From: an uncultured Chlorobiaceae bacterium
GTDB lineage: Bacteria; Bacteroidota; Chlorobiia; Chlorobiales; Chlorobiaceae
Length of the DNA stretch: 43,978 nucleotides
Direction of reading: 5' to 3'
NCBI GenBank assembly: GCA_903994455.1
Contig: CAJEXI010000026.1
Coordinates: 1 to 43,978, forward strand
Below the pieces are notes generated by a model, which saw only the letters and a program-made list of their open reading frames with translations, was not told the origin of the DNA and made no database searches. The position numbers and the translations under genes were made by a program. Position 1 is the first letter of the stretch, and each line of letters opens with the position of its first letter. This document shows, in pieces, positions 35,004-43,710 of the stretch.

Positions 35004-36206
35004 TTATTCTGTTGTAATCTGCTTTTTGCAAATCAGAAAAGTATTGCTACCCACAGGATCGTTCTCGAAAGAGATGGTTCCTTGCTTGATGCCAATAACC
35101 CTCTCAACCTCCAGATATCCAGAAACAACCGCAAGCAATCCGGAAAGAGAAAATTCCCTAACATGATCCGGCGTGCTCGGTATATGACCCAAAATATTTT
35201 GGGGAGTGCTGATAAAACATAGTCCACCAGGTTTGAGTAACCTGATGATTTCCCTGAGAAGAGCATCTGGATCGACATGCTCGATTATTTCAAAAGCGGT
35301 GATACAATCATAATGTGCATCGGGAAATCCGGTACAAAGGCAATCAGTCTCGACAAGCTCTATATTGTTCCGGTTATCGTCTCTGATAAATTGGTCAAGC
35401 TGCTGGCCGTCAATATCAATACCGGTGACTTTCCTTACACTTCTGGCCAATAAACCAGCACCAAATCCACTGCCACATGCAAGATCCAAAACATGAAAGC
35501 TCGAGTCAAGATAGGGAATCGTCATCTCATAATGATGGCGGATAGAGTCCCCGGATTTCACGGACTTTGAAAGGTCTACCTCAATACGGCTCTGATAAAT
35601 CGATGAAGTGCAGGCATTACGCACGGTCTTTAGCAGTTCATCAGTATAACGATACGGGGGGGGGGTATATACGGCTGACCTGAAGCCTTTTGACTCGGAA
35701 AGGTAATATTTGGGATGAACATGATATTTTGAATCCAAATTCAATCTCAACAGTTGACGCAAAATTGATATCTTGTATATGTCGCTCGAAAAGAGTGCAG
35801 GAAAGTTTTCAGAAAAACGAACCATGTCCAGCCGATCCCCTGTTGCCATTGAATACATCTCATCCGCAGCATCAAGATCGACGCAGAAATTTAAAGCATT
35901 GAGGCGCAAAATATATTCATCTCCGCTCAAATGACTTGTAGCTGCCACTATTCTGCTTAAAGGGCTCTCATCCTGACCATAATAAGTTATAACACTCTCA
36001 TCAGTATCTTTTAGAAAATCGAGCCCTCCCCGGTCGAACTCAGGTGCCGCTATGATAATGCTCTGGTAACGAGTTTTTAAAGAATTAACAGTATGAGAGA
36101 TAACCGGAGAGGAATCCATAAGATTCATACAAAGGTCATTACCACCTGACCATGACCTTGAACTCGCCTGAACTACTACAACTAACGGTTTTTTCATACT
36201 ACACAT
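35004..36206 (-). CDS. fusion of a decayed SpsF-like nucleotidyltransferase domain and a SAM methyltransferase
   Basis: 400 residues. Residues 1-150 have the layout of SpsF-type cytidylyltransferases (VVVVQASSRS, IIIAAPE, EYILRLNALNFCVDLDAADEM) but the nucleotide-binding RxGSxRLPGK element is replaced by SSRSWSGGNDL, so that domain is likely inactive for nucleotide transfer. Residues 235-345 are a class I SAM methyltransferase: VLDLACGSGFGAGLLA, TGIDID, CITAFEIIEHV, LLKPGGLCFISTPQ. A run of ten C residues at codons 181-184 (Thr-Pro-Pro-Pro) lies between the domains. An O-methyltransferase for a sugar or chain end is the natural guess. Confidence 0.8.
   Translation of the reverse strand: MCSMKKPLVVVVQASSRSWSGGNDLCMNLMDSSPVISHTVNSLKTRYQSIIIAAPEFDRGGLDFLKDTDESVITYYGQDESPLSRIVAATSHLSGDEYILRLNALNFCVDLDAADEMYSMATGDRLDMVRFSENFPALFSSDIYKISILRQLLRLNLDSKYHVHPKYYLSESKGFRSAVYTPPPYRYTDELLKTVRNACTSSIYQSRIEVDLSKSVKSGDSIRHHYEMTIPYLDSSFHVLDLACGSGFGAGLLARSVRKVTGIDIDGQQLDQFIRDDNRNNIELVETDCLCTGFPDAHYDCITAFEIIEHVDPDALLREIIRLLKPGGLCFISTPQNILGHIPSTPDHVREFSLSGLLAVVSGYLEVERVIGIKQGTISFENDPVGSNTFLICKKQITTE
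35656..35665. repeat. C10 homopolymer tract in coding sequence
   Basis: Ten G residues on the plus strand (ten C on the coding strand) between the two domains of the gene at 35004-36206. Such tracts in glycan-modification genes are classic sites of slipped-strand phase variation. In the present state the frame is open; gain or loss of one base would stop translation before the methyltransferase domain. Confidence 0.95.
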
Positions 36207-36237
36207 TTATCAATTCACACAAAGAAAACATTAAAGA

Positions 36238-37396
36238 TTAATACTGGTACAATCTAATTACTTTTGAACCAACCATCATATGATTAACAAGGAAATCATA
36301 AATCTCATTCTCATAAGCTTTTGATGAAATAACAATCGCCAAATTCTTATCATTTAAATCTAAAACCTCTATGCCACATATCTTTATGCCATTTATATCT
36401 AAACCATGCTTCTGTGGATTAGTATCAATTATACATTTCACCCTATGAGTAAGAGCAACAGTGTTGTTAAGTAGTTGACTTGAATGAACTCCTCCACCAT
36501 AAATAACGACATCATCTATCTCTTCTAATTCTTTATTAAGGAGCTGATCTATTCTTTTCCATTTATCTGAATCTAATAGCAGGTACTTATCAATCAAATT
36601 TCTGATTTTTTTCGGTGAATCAAAAACGCCTTCAGATAATATTTTTGATTGAGACTTTTGGGCAAGTACCAATATTACAGGATACGCCAAGTTATCAGTA
36701 TAAACACCTGTATATATTGGAGTAAAACCCTGTTGAGATAAGCAAGAAGTTAGACTTTCCTCTGTAAAATAATTTATATGCTCAAAAGTAAAATATCCAT
36801 TAGGCCATTTTTTAGGATATATCAAGCAAGGCACCTCTATTAATATTTTTCCTAATGGAGACAGTACTCTGTTCGCTTTTTTAAGAGTCAATTGAGGATC
36901 AAATACATGCTCAAGAACATGTGAGAAAATAACTAGATCAGTGCTTTTTGATTCTATAGTTATATCATCTTTCAATATCAATATTATACGTATTTTTGGC
37001 CACTGCTGAAGCAGCAAAAGAAGGATCGCAACCCGTAACAATCCAATTATCTTTCTTTAACTTGGATAGCATAAAGCCTGTTGCACAACCTACCTCAAAT
37101 ACAATACCTGGCTTAAGAAACTTCTTGATAATGTTGATTTGCCTTTTCACAGCGCCCGTATAACTACTATCTGGTTGACCCCCTCTACTAACATTAGTAT
37201 AATTTGAATAATTTGTATAATAACGATTCATCATTTGTGGGGTAGGTGCTGGATCCTGGAGGACTGAACCGCAACGAGCACAAATTCGAATAGTCATATC
37301 TACTTCTCCAACACCTGCAATAAAGTGGTAACCAAGCGGATAAACGGCCCCCTCTTTACCTGCACAACAAAAACACTGCCGATTAATTGTTTTCAT
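36238..37396 (-). pseudogene. SAM-dependent methyltransferase with a single-base frameshift
   Basis: Two reading frames together give one standard protein. The first (37396 down to 36965) starts MKTINRQCFCC with a Cys-rich zinc-binding head (CxCC...CARCG), then VFEVGCATGFMLSKL, the SAM site. The second, in another frame, begins at the acidic DDITIESKSTDLVIFSHVLEHV and runs to 36238 with the C-terminal domain of Methyltransf_13/14-type proteins (VVIYGGGVHSSQLL). The shift lies near 36965-36985; removing one A from GAAAGATGAT would restore NIDIE-DDITIE. It starts one base after the stop of the upstream methyltransferase. Could be true inactivation, slippage, or a sequence error. Confidence 0.82.
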
Positions 37397-37397
37397 T

Positions 37398-38309
37398 TTA
37401 CTTCTTAGATGCAAACATAACAACTTCCCTACCAACTGCATGTTGAGCTAAGGCAGAATATAGATTCCCTAAAACTTTACCAGATCCACTCTGATTCATT
37501 GCCTTTTCGAAACTCATGCGTTTTGTATGGCACACCCGACCTTGCTCGTCATTACCAATGTAGTTATCACCCATAAGCAAGAACATATCAATCGGGAAAG
37601 TTGATTCTTTGTGCACTACTTCAAAACCGCATCTTTCCACAAGTTTACCAAGTGAATCAAAATCGAAATAATTAATATGATGAGGGGGGGCCACCCAATA
37701 AGGTTTAAAACCAAGATGATCACGCAGAACAATCTGAAATGGGTTGAAGTCATTAGGCACAATGATGCAAACCATACCGTTATCATTCAGTTGATGATGA
37801 ATCAACTTCAAGAGTGATGCTGGGTCTGGAATATGCTCAAGAACCAAGCCCAAATTGATGGCATCAAAAGTATCCAAACTGGCTGCCGTTTGTTCAGAGT
37901 AAAATCCATGATCAACATCCAACCCTAAACCTCGACTGTGCTCCATAGCTTTTACTGATGGTTCAATACCCTTTACCGACCAACCACGTTGTAATCCATT
38001 GAGTAGAAAAAAGCCCGGACCTGAGCCAATGTCAAACATTTTCCTCTGAGAAGCAATTAGATGCTTTTCAAATATTTCATAACGTCGAGTATAAACCATA
38101 TTCCACCAATCAAGATCTTCTTGATATCGATCAAGATAGAGCGGCTTTTCCTGCTTATAATAGTCGTGCTTATAGACATTTGTGAGGTCTTCAACTGAGG
38201 GGATTGGAATGATATGCTTAAATCCACAATACTGACAGTCGATAACATCAAAACCATTTTCGGCAGCAACAATTGGGCCTTCATGATCTTGAAAACTATT
38301 TGTATTCAT
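37398..38309 (-). CDS. class I SAM-dependent methyltransferase
   Basis: 303 residues. A short N-terminal Cys pair (CQYCGF) precedes the Rossmann domain MFDIGSGPGFFLLNGL, GIEPSVKAMEHS, INLGLVLEHIPDPASLL and MVCIIVPNDFN. APPHHINYFDFDSL matches the HHINYF motif of sugar and nonulosonate methyltransferases of the Methyltransf_23 type. A C7 run lies in the WVAPPHH codons (37684-37690), a lesser slippage site. It is followed one base later by the frameshifted methyltransferase. Acceptor unknown; a glycan sugar is likely. Confidence 0.85.
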   Translation of the reverse strand: MNTNSFQDHEGPIVAAENGFDVIDCQYCGFKHIIPIPSVEDLTNVYKHDYYKQEKPLYLDRYQEDLDWWNMVYTRRYEIFEKHLIASQRKMFDIGSGPGFFLLNGLQRGWSVKGIEPSVKAMEHSRGLGLDVDHGFYSEQTAASLDTFDAINLGLVLEHIPDPASLLKLIHHQLNDNGMVCIIVPNDFNPFQIVLRDHLGFKPYWVAPPHHINYFDFDSLGKLVERCGFEVVHKESTFPIDMFLLMGDNYIGNDEQGRVCHTKRMSFEKAMNQSGSGKVLGNLYSALAQHAVGREVVMFASKK

Positions 38310-38340
38310 GTTGTTACTCTTAAATATGCTTTTGCTTGTC

Positions 38341-39045
38341 TTAAATACTAACGGGAATATTTTCGTGCCATACCTTAAACATCAGTTCAGCACGCTGCCA
38401 GTCCTCTAAGGTATCGATATCCTGAACTTGACACCTTGGAAGTATGATGGGTATTGCTGCATCTGAAAATGCAGATATCTCATTCAGTACAGCATTTTTT
38501 GTCGCCCAGTAGAATTGACCCGCATCATGATATGCATGTTCAAGATCCTGAGAGCGAGTAAGGAAATGCTCTGGTTGAAACATAGCCACTCTCCCCTCAT
38601 TAGTAATCCTTATGGCACGCTGAATGGGGAAAGAAAAACTTGTAACTGTAAAGGCGATCTCAGCACTACTCTTCATTAGTAACGCCAAACCATTAATGAT
38701 ATCTGCAGGTGTAATAAATGGCGCTGTCGCATAAATGGTACAAATTAAATCAAGCTCTCCAAAATTATTTATTACCCATTCAACAGCATGTTTGATAACA
38801 GCACCTGTGCCAACATAGTCGTCAGACAACTTCATAGGTCGCATAAATGGCACTTCAGCCCCACATTGTTGAGCAATCTCAGCTATTTCTTTATCATCAG
38901 TTGACACAATAATATGCTCAAAAAGTCTCGATGCCTTTGCTGCCTCTATGGACCATGCTATCATGGGTTTTCCAACGAATTCCTTTATGTTCTTCCTTGG
39001 TATCCGCTTACTGCCTCCGCGGGCAGGAATAATGGCTATGTTCAT
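38341..39045 (-). CDS. pseF: pseudaminic acid-type CMP-sugar cytidylyltransferase
   Basis: 234 residues. IAIIPARGGSKRIPRKNIKEFVGKP is the CMP-NulO synthetase nucleotide-binding motif, followed by IIVSTDDKEIAEIA, ATAPFITPADI and the PseF-type HAYHDAGQFYWA and DIDTLEDW end. It activates a nonulosonic acid with CTP. The ATG at 39043-39045 overlaps the pseC stop by four bases. PseF is closest, but NeuA/LegF-type use is possible because the NeuB-like synthase in the window is atypical. Confidence 0.9.
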   Translation of the reverse strand: MNIAIIPARGGSKRIPRKNIKEFVGKPMIAWSIEAAKASRLFEHIIVSTDDKEIAEIAQQCGAEVPFMRPMKLSDDYVGTGAVIKHAVEWVINNFGELDLICTIYATAPFITPADIINGLALLMKSSAEIAFTVTSFSFPIQRAIRITNEGRVAMFQPEHFLTRSQDLEHAYHDAGQFYWATKNAVLNEISAFSDAAIPIILPRCQVQDIDTLEDWQRAELMFKVWHENIPVSI

Positions 39046-40214
39046 ATTTCCAATGCTTTACGAATCGCCTCAACGACCTGACCCTGCAGCTCTATTGTCA
39101 AGCCGGGATAAACAGGAATACTAACGACTTCCTGAAAATATTGTTCAGCTTCTGCGCAATACCCCACTTTAAATCCCATCTTTTCATAAAACGGTTGGCG
39201 ATAAACAGGAATATAGTGCAGGTTAACCCCAATGCCTTGCTTGCGTAGTGATTCATAAACGTCTTTGTGCGTTTTCCGAATTTCATCGAGTTTAAGCCTG
39301 ATCACATAAAGATGCCAACCCGAATAGCCGTATGGATGTTGCCACGGCGTTGTGAGCGGAAGACCCGCAAGCAGTTCATTGTATCGCTCTGCTATGGCAT
39401 GACGCTTGCTGACAAACTCGTCGATCCGCTGCATCTGACTTATGCCCAATGCTGCGTGAATGTCAGTCATCCGGTAGTTATAGCCGAGGGTGATTTGCTG
39501 ATAGTTCCATATTTCATTATCTGGCCGTGCAACCATTTCATCCGGGGTACTGGTGATTCCATGACTCCTGTATCGCTGCATACGACTGGCGAGTTCCGGA
39601 TCATTGGTCAACGCCATGCCGCCCTCCCCCGTTGTAATGATCTTGACTGGGTGAAAACTGAAGACGGTAATATCGCTGTATCGGCAGTTGCCAACAGGTT
39701 CACCTTTATAACGCCCCCCAATGGCATGAGACGCATCCTCGATGATTTTGAAACCGTACTGCTGGCTGAGCGCATGGATAGATTCCATATCGCAGGATTG
39801 ACCGCACAAGTGCACAGGAATGAGTACCTTTGGTAGCGAGCCTCTCTTTTCAGCTATAGCAAGTTTTTCTGCCAGGCATTCTACACTAAGATTATAGGTA
39901 CTTGGATCGATATCGACAAAATCAACAACTGCTCCACAGTACAATGCACAGTTAGCGCTGGCCACAAAGGTAATCGGCGTTGTCCAGACAATATCGCCTT
40001 TGCCTACACCAAGTGCGAGACAAGCGATATGCAGCGCGCTTGTTGCGCTGTTGACTGCCACGGCATGTTGAGTTCCGCAGTAAGTTGCAACGGCTTTTTC
40101 AAATGCGGGTACGGTCGGACCTTGCGTGAGAAAATCTGAACGCATTACTTCAACAACCGCGTCAATGTCTGCTTGACTGATATCCTGGCGACCGTAGGGA
40201 ATCATGGGCATCAT
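39042..40214 (-). CDS. pseC: UDP-4-amino-4,6-dideoxy-L-altrosamine transaminase-like aminotransferase
   Basis: 390 residues, DegT/DnrJ/EryC1 family. MIPYGRQDISQADIDAVVEVMRS at the N-terminus, GTQHAVAVNSATSALHIA, the Lys in SFHPVKIITTGEGG that binds PLP, and GYNYRMTDIHAALG, all close to PseC. It adds an amino group at C4 of UDP-2-acetamido-2,6-dideoxy-L-arabino-hexos-4-ulose. Start: three in-frame ATG (40212-40214, 40209-40211, 40203-40205); the first overlaps the stop of the pseB remnant. PseB itself is destroyed here. Confidence 0.92.
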   Translation of the reverse strand: MMPMIPYGRQDISQADIDAVVEVMRSDFLTQGPTVPAFEKAVATYCGTQHAVAVNSATSALHIACLALGVGKGDIVWTTPITFVASANCALYCGAVVDFVDIDPSTYNLSVECLAEKLAIAEKRGSLPKVLIPVHLCGQSCDMESIHALSQQYGFKIIEDASHAIGGRYKGEPVGNCRYSDITVFSFHPVKIITTGEGGMALTNDPELASRMQRYRSHGITSTPDEMVARPDNEIWNYQQITLGYNYRMTDIHAALGISQMQRIDEFVSKRHAIAERYNELLAGLPLTTPWQHPYGYSGWHLYVIRLKLDEIRKTHKDVYESLRKQGIGVNLHYIPVYRQPFYEKMGFKVGYCAEAEQYFQEVVSIPVYPGLTIELQGQVVEAIRKALEI

Positions 40215-40360
40215 ATCTTGCCGATATTTTCGCGGTTCTGCTCAATCCAGTTAAGCAAAGCATCAATGCTCATCCATTCGATATTGTTATCGGAATAATA
40301 GGTAAAGTCTGCAGCAATTTTATTGCCGCCGGTGATGAGGATTGAGAAATTATTAAGCAT
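40211..40360 (-). pseudogene. pseB internal deletion remnant (49 codons)
   Basis: The open frame starts MLNNFSILITGG, the N-terminus of PseB (MLNNFSILITGGTGSFG in intact proteins), and continues, after NKI, directly into AADFTYYSDNNIEWMSIDALLNWI, which resembles the C-terminus of PseB (DFTY...S..N..W...DEL). Roughly 280-290 central residues are gone in frame, removing most of the NAD fold and the active site. Its stop overlaps the pseC start by four bases, the original operon junction. It can still be translated but cannot be a dehydratase. Confidence 0.88.
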
Positions 40361-40425
40361 ATTTTACCCTTTATAAAATCAACTACCCCGTAGCAGAGAT
40401 ACGGTATAAGTTCATGTTTGCGAAT

Positions 40426-40462
40426 TCCTTCACGAAGCAAAGCTTCGAGAAGGATCTTTTAT
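40426..40462 (+). terminator. strong hairpin with T-rich tail between wzt and the pseB remnant
   Basis: TCCTTC (40426-40431), A, CGAAGC (40433-40438), loop AAA, GCTTCG (40442-40447), A, GAAGGA (40449-40454) form a 12-bp stem with one A-A mismatch, then TCTTTTAT. The T tail is on the plus strand. All genes here run on the minus strand, where no T tail follows, so it may act as an attenuator, RNA-processing site or terminator of antisense transcription. A partial copy of its sequence is at 19649-19666. Confidence 0.6.
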
Positions 40463-40490
40463 AGCGATTCAATCTACAGATAATTGCATA

Positions 40491-41741
40491 TCATATATTT
40501 GTGTTTATCAAGGCCTGAAAAAATTTTACACCGTTTTCGGTAGCTAACTTGACATCTGCAGGATATGGAAGATATGGAATATCGCTGAGAGGGGGCTGTG
40601 TACTTTCAACCGTAAAAAAACCAGCCCTCATTGCATAGACTAATGCCTCAATATGTTTTCTTCTTCCGATCCACAAATTCCAAGAATATCTCCCTTGATG
40701 CAGTAATAGAGGAGAGACTGTAAAACTCAACATTGATTTACCAGCCGGAATATTAATTGGTTCTGATAAATACCTGTTATTCCAGTTCATAACCGATTGA
40801 GAATTGCCATTCACCCCGGTAAATGAAAGGGAAATATTCTCAAGAGGAGAAGAACAGTTTAAATCAATTATCACTTCAAGATCTCCCCCATAAAAAACAC
40901 TGGGTGCAGAAAAGGTAAGTTGTGCATCAATGATCGGTGGATAAACAACAAAAACCTTACCCCCGTCAAAATCATCACCTGATGCTGATGTCAGAACATT
41001 ATAAGCATCAATACCCTCAGACAAATCATTATAGATATGAAATGAACCACGTTGGAGAAGACCAACGTTTTTTGCGACTGCTGCAATTTGATCCATAGAG
41101 TGAGAGACAATAATAACTGCAGATGTTGCTATGAGCTTATTAATTCGGTGATAGCATTTATGCCTGAATGAGGCATCGCCAACAGCCAGAATCTCATCCA
41201 GCAAAAGAATATCAGGCTGCAAGGTAGAAGCAACAGCAAACCCCAATCTGACCGACATCCCGGAACTATAGCTCTGTACCGGCATATCAATAAATTCACC
41301 TATTTCCGCAAAATCTATAATCTCATCTATTTTGCCCTCAATATCCTGTTTACTTAACCCAAGCACTGACGCATTGACATAGATGTTCTCGCGGCCTGAA
41401 AGTATAGGATTAAAACCAGCTCCAAGTGCAATGAGCGCTCCTATTCTGCCCCGCATCTCAATACGGCCAACATCTGGCTTGATGAGACCATTCAACATCC
41501 TCAGCAGCGTCGTCTTACCAGCACCGTTGCGACCAATCAAACCAAGGCACTCTCCCCTTTTCAATTCAAAACTGACATCCTTTACCGCCCAGAACTCATC
41601 TTGTCGTAATTCACCATTCCCTCCATGCCGACGACCAGTTACTTCACGTCCGAGATCCTGCATACCATAAAAAAGTGACTTTTTCAGGCTTTTGCAGAAC
41701 TTCTTCGATACACCCTCGACTTTTATCAGTGTTTCACTCAT
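40491..41741 (-). CDS. wzt: polysaccharide ABC exporter ATP-binding protein with Wzt C-terminal domain
   Basis: 416 residues. The nucleotide-binding domain has Walker A GRNGAGKTT at about 70-78, signature SYSSGMSVRL at about 157-166, Walker B ILLLDE ending at 183, and the H-loop His near 214. The N-terminal WAVKDVSFELKRGE places it in the Wzt/TagH group. Residues 255-416 are a beta-rich extra domain like the Wzt carbohydrate-binding domain, which in other systems recognises the modified (for example methylated) non-reducing end of the finished chain. It works with the permease encoded just upstream. Confidence 0.92.
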   Translation of the reverse strand: MSETLIKVEGVSKKFCKSLKKSLFYGMQDLGREVTGRRHGGNGELRQDEFWAVKDVSFELKRGECLGLIGRNGAGKTTLLRMLNGLIKPDVGRIEMRGRIGALIALGAGFNPILSGRENIYVNASVLGLSKQDIEGKIDEIIDFAEIGEFIDMPVQSYSSGMSVRLGFAVASTLQPDILLLDEILAVGDASFRHKCYHRINKLIATSAVIIVSHSMDQIAAVAKNVGLLQRGSFHIYNDLSEGIDAYNVLTSASGDDFDGGKVFVVYPPIIDAQLTFSAPSVFYGGDLEVIIDLNCSSPLENISLSFTGVNGNSQSVMNWNNRYLSEPINIPAGKSMLSFTVSPLLLHQGRYSWNLWIGRRKHIEALVYAMRAGFFTVESTQPPLSDIPYLPYPADVKLATENGVKFFQALINTNI

Positions 41742-41746
41742 AGGGG

Positions 41747-42598
41747 TCAGGAACTCATACGTTCAATAAGAATAGGCATCGCCAAGCGGTAGATCATCCA
41801 GACAACAAAAAAGAACAACCCCATGACAAGGTTCACCGAGATAAAATAGGTCATAAACTGTGGCACCTGACCAGTCAGCAAGTCGCGCGCTGTGAGAATC
41901 AGAGGAGTTATGGGATTGAGCATAAAGAGCGTTGCTGCCAAGCCTCCCATTGGCATAGGGAAAACAACCGGCGTGATATACATCAAAAACTGCATAAAGA
42001 GCGGCAGGGCTCGACCGATGTCACCATACAACATCCCGAGCGGAGTAATAAAAAGCCCCAAAGTGGTACCAACAAGAATCAAAGAGACGATACCCAAAGG
42101 AAAAAACAGCAAATTCCAGCCAGGATTAATGCCCACAACCACAAGAGTGACCAAGATCAACGCCACCTTAATAGCCGCATTGAACAACGTCTGGTAAATA
42201 CCCGAAACAATCAGCGCTTCACGCGGAAAATTAAGCTTTGCCAACATACCCCGAGCAGCATTAACCTGTTGCATGGGAGCATTAAGCGCGTCCATAAAAA
42301 TAGCCCAGAGCATTGTGCCCGTAAAAACATACAACGGATATGGAACCGTCGTACTGGCAACATTAACGATACCAGATTTGCTGAGAAAAATCCACGTCAC
42401 CGTATTGGCCAACGGAAGAATAAAAGCCCACAAAATGCCGAGAAACGCCTGGCGATATTGAGCGCTGATATCGCGCACAACAAGGCGCCATGCAAGTTCG
42501 CGCCCCGCCGCAAGGTCACTGAACATCTCCCGCAACATTTTTCGCGGGTTAGCAAGAAGAGATTCCGGGGTGTATATCGTAACCTGTTGTTCGGTCAT
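41747..42598 (-). CDS. wzm: polysaccharide ABC exporter permease
   Basis: 283 residues with six predicted membrane segments of the ABC-2 type. The N-terminal amphipathic part and LAWRLVVRDISAQYRQAFLGILWAF are hallmarks of Wzm/TagG/RfbA permeases, as is PLGMLYGDIGRALPLFMQFLMYITPVVFP. It starts 48 bases after the decarboxylase gene and ends five bases before wzt. With Wzt it exports undecaprenyl-linked polysaccharide across the inner membrane. Confidence 0.92.
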   Translation of the reverse strand: MTEQQVTIYTPESLLANPRKMLREMFSDLAAGRELAWRLVVRDISAQYRQAFLGILWAFILPLANTVTWIFLSKSGIVNVASTTVPYPLYVFTGTMLWAIFMDALNAPMQQVNAARGMLAKLNFPREALIVSGIYQTLFNAAIKVALILVTLVVVGINPGWNLLFFPLGIVSLILVGTTLGLFITPLGMLYGDIGRALPLFMQFLMYITPVVFPMPMGGLAATLFMLNPITPLILTARDLLTGQVPQFMTYFISVNLVMGLFFFVVWMIYRLAMPILIERMSS

Positions 42599-42646
42599 AC
42601 AAAAATAAGTTAATGTTGAGCCCTCGACAAGCTGGCAGCCATCGCG

Positions 42647-43633
42647 CTATTGTTTCGACCCTTCAGAAAGCAGTTCATCGAAATAGGCAATAGTCCGCTT
42701 CAACCCCTCCTCAAGCTGCACCTTGGGCTCCCATCCAAGATACTCTTTTGCACGGGTAATATCTGGCTGACGCTGCAAAGGATCGTCCGAAGGCAAAGGC
42801 AAAAAGACAATCTGTGACTTCGAGCCGGTCAATTCAATAACTTTTGTGGCAAGCTGACTGATAGTAAACTCCCCCGGATTTCCCAAATTGATCGGGCCCG
42901 GAAAACCAAGTTCACCACCTCTTCCGGCGGGCAGATCCATAAACCGGATAAAACCCTCAACAAGATCATCCACATAACAAAAACTGCGGGTTTGTAGACC
43001 ATCACCATACAGAGTAATATCCTCACCCTGCAACGCCTGAACAATGAAGTTACTCACCACCCTCCCATCATTAGGGTGCATACGTGGGCCATAGGTGTTA
43101 AAAATACGGGCAACCCGAATATCAAGACGATGCTGGCGATAATAATCGAAAAAAAGAGTCTCAGCACAACGCTTCCCCTCATCATAACAACTGCGCGTGC
43201 CGATGGGATTAACATTCCCCCAATACTCCTCCACCTGGGGATGCACCGACGGATCACCATAAACTTCACTGGTGCTGGCCTGAAAAATACGCGCTTTCAG
43301 CCGCTTCGCCAAGCCAAGCATATTAATAGCGCCATGAACACTGGTTTTGGTGGTTTGCACCGGGTCGTGCTGGTAATGAATAGGACTTGCCGGGCAAGCG
43401 AGGTTGTAAATCTGGTCAACCTCAATAAACAGTGGAAAGGTGACATCATGGCGAATAAACTCAAAGCGCGGATGGATGAGCAGGTGCTCAATATTGCGCT
43501 TGGTGCCCGTAAAAAGATTATCGGCGCAAACCACCTCGTCGCCACGCTCAAGCAGACGATCAATAAGGTGAGAGCCGAGAAACCCGGCCCCGCCCGTAAC
43601 AAGAACTCTTTTTCGGGAGTTGTAGGTGCGCAT
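42647..43633 (-). CDS. uxs: UDP-glucuronate decarboxylase (UDP-xylose synthase)
   Basis: 328 residues, SDR-type. [22 protein letters not shown] is the NAD motif, [25 protein letters not shown] and the [12 protein letters not shown] active site (Tyr/Lys) are typical of UXS, as is [19 protein letters not shown]. It converts UDP-glucuronate to UDP-xylose. UDP-glucose dehydrogenase, its supplier, is not in the window. First gene of the export block in transcription order. It suggests a pentose in the glycan or a related UDP-4-keto-pentose. Confidence 0.9.
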   Translation of the reverse strand: MRTYNSRKRVLVTGGAGFLGSHLIDRLLERGDEVVCADNLFTGTKRNIEHLLIHPRFEFIRHDVTFPLFIEVDQIYNLACPASPIHYQHDPVQTTKTSVHGAINMLGLAKRLKARIFQASTSEVYGDPSVHPQVEEYWGNVNPIGTRSCYDEGKRCAETLFFDYYRQHRLDIRVARIFNTYGPRMHPNDGRVVSNFIVQALQGEDITLYGDGLQTRSFCYVDDLVEGFIRFMDLPAGRGGELGFPGPINLGNPGEFTISQLATKVIELTGSKSQIVFLPLPSDDPLQRQPDITRAKEYLGWEPKVQLEEGLKRTIAYFDELLSEGSKQ

Positions 43634-43710
43634 GAGTGGATTTATGATTTACCGGAATGGAGTGATTTTGTGGAAAAAATTATTTTTTGGCGAATAAAGG
43701 GCACCTCGGA

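Noticed and set aside
38341..40214. Complete pseudaminic acid pathway
   Set aside because: Only pseC and pseF are intact. pseB is a remnant, no PseH acetyltransferase is recognisable, and the NeuB-like gene is not a standard PseI, so the full pathway is not claimed.
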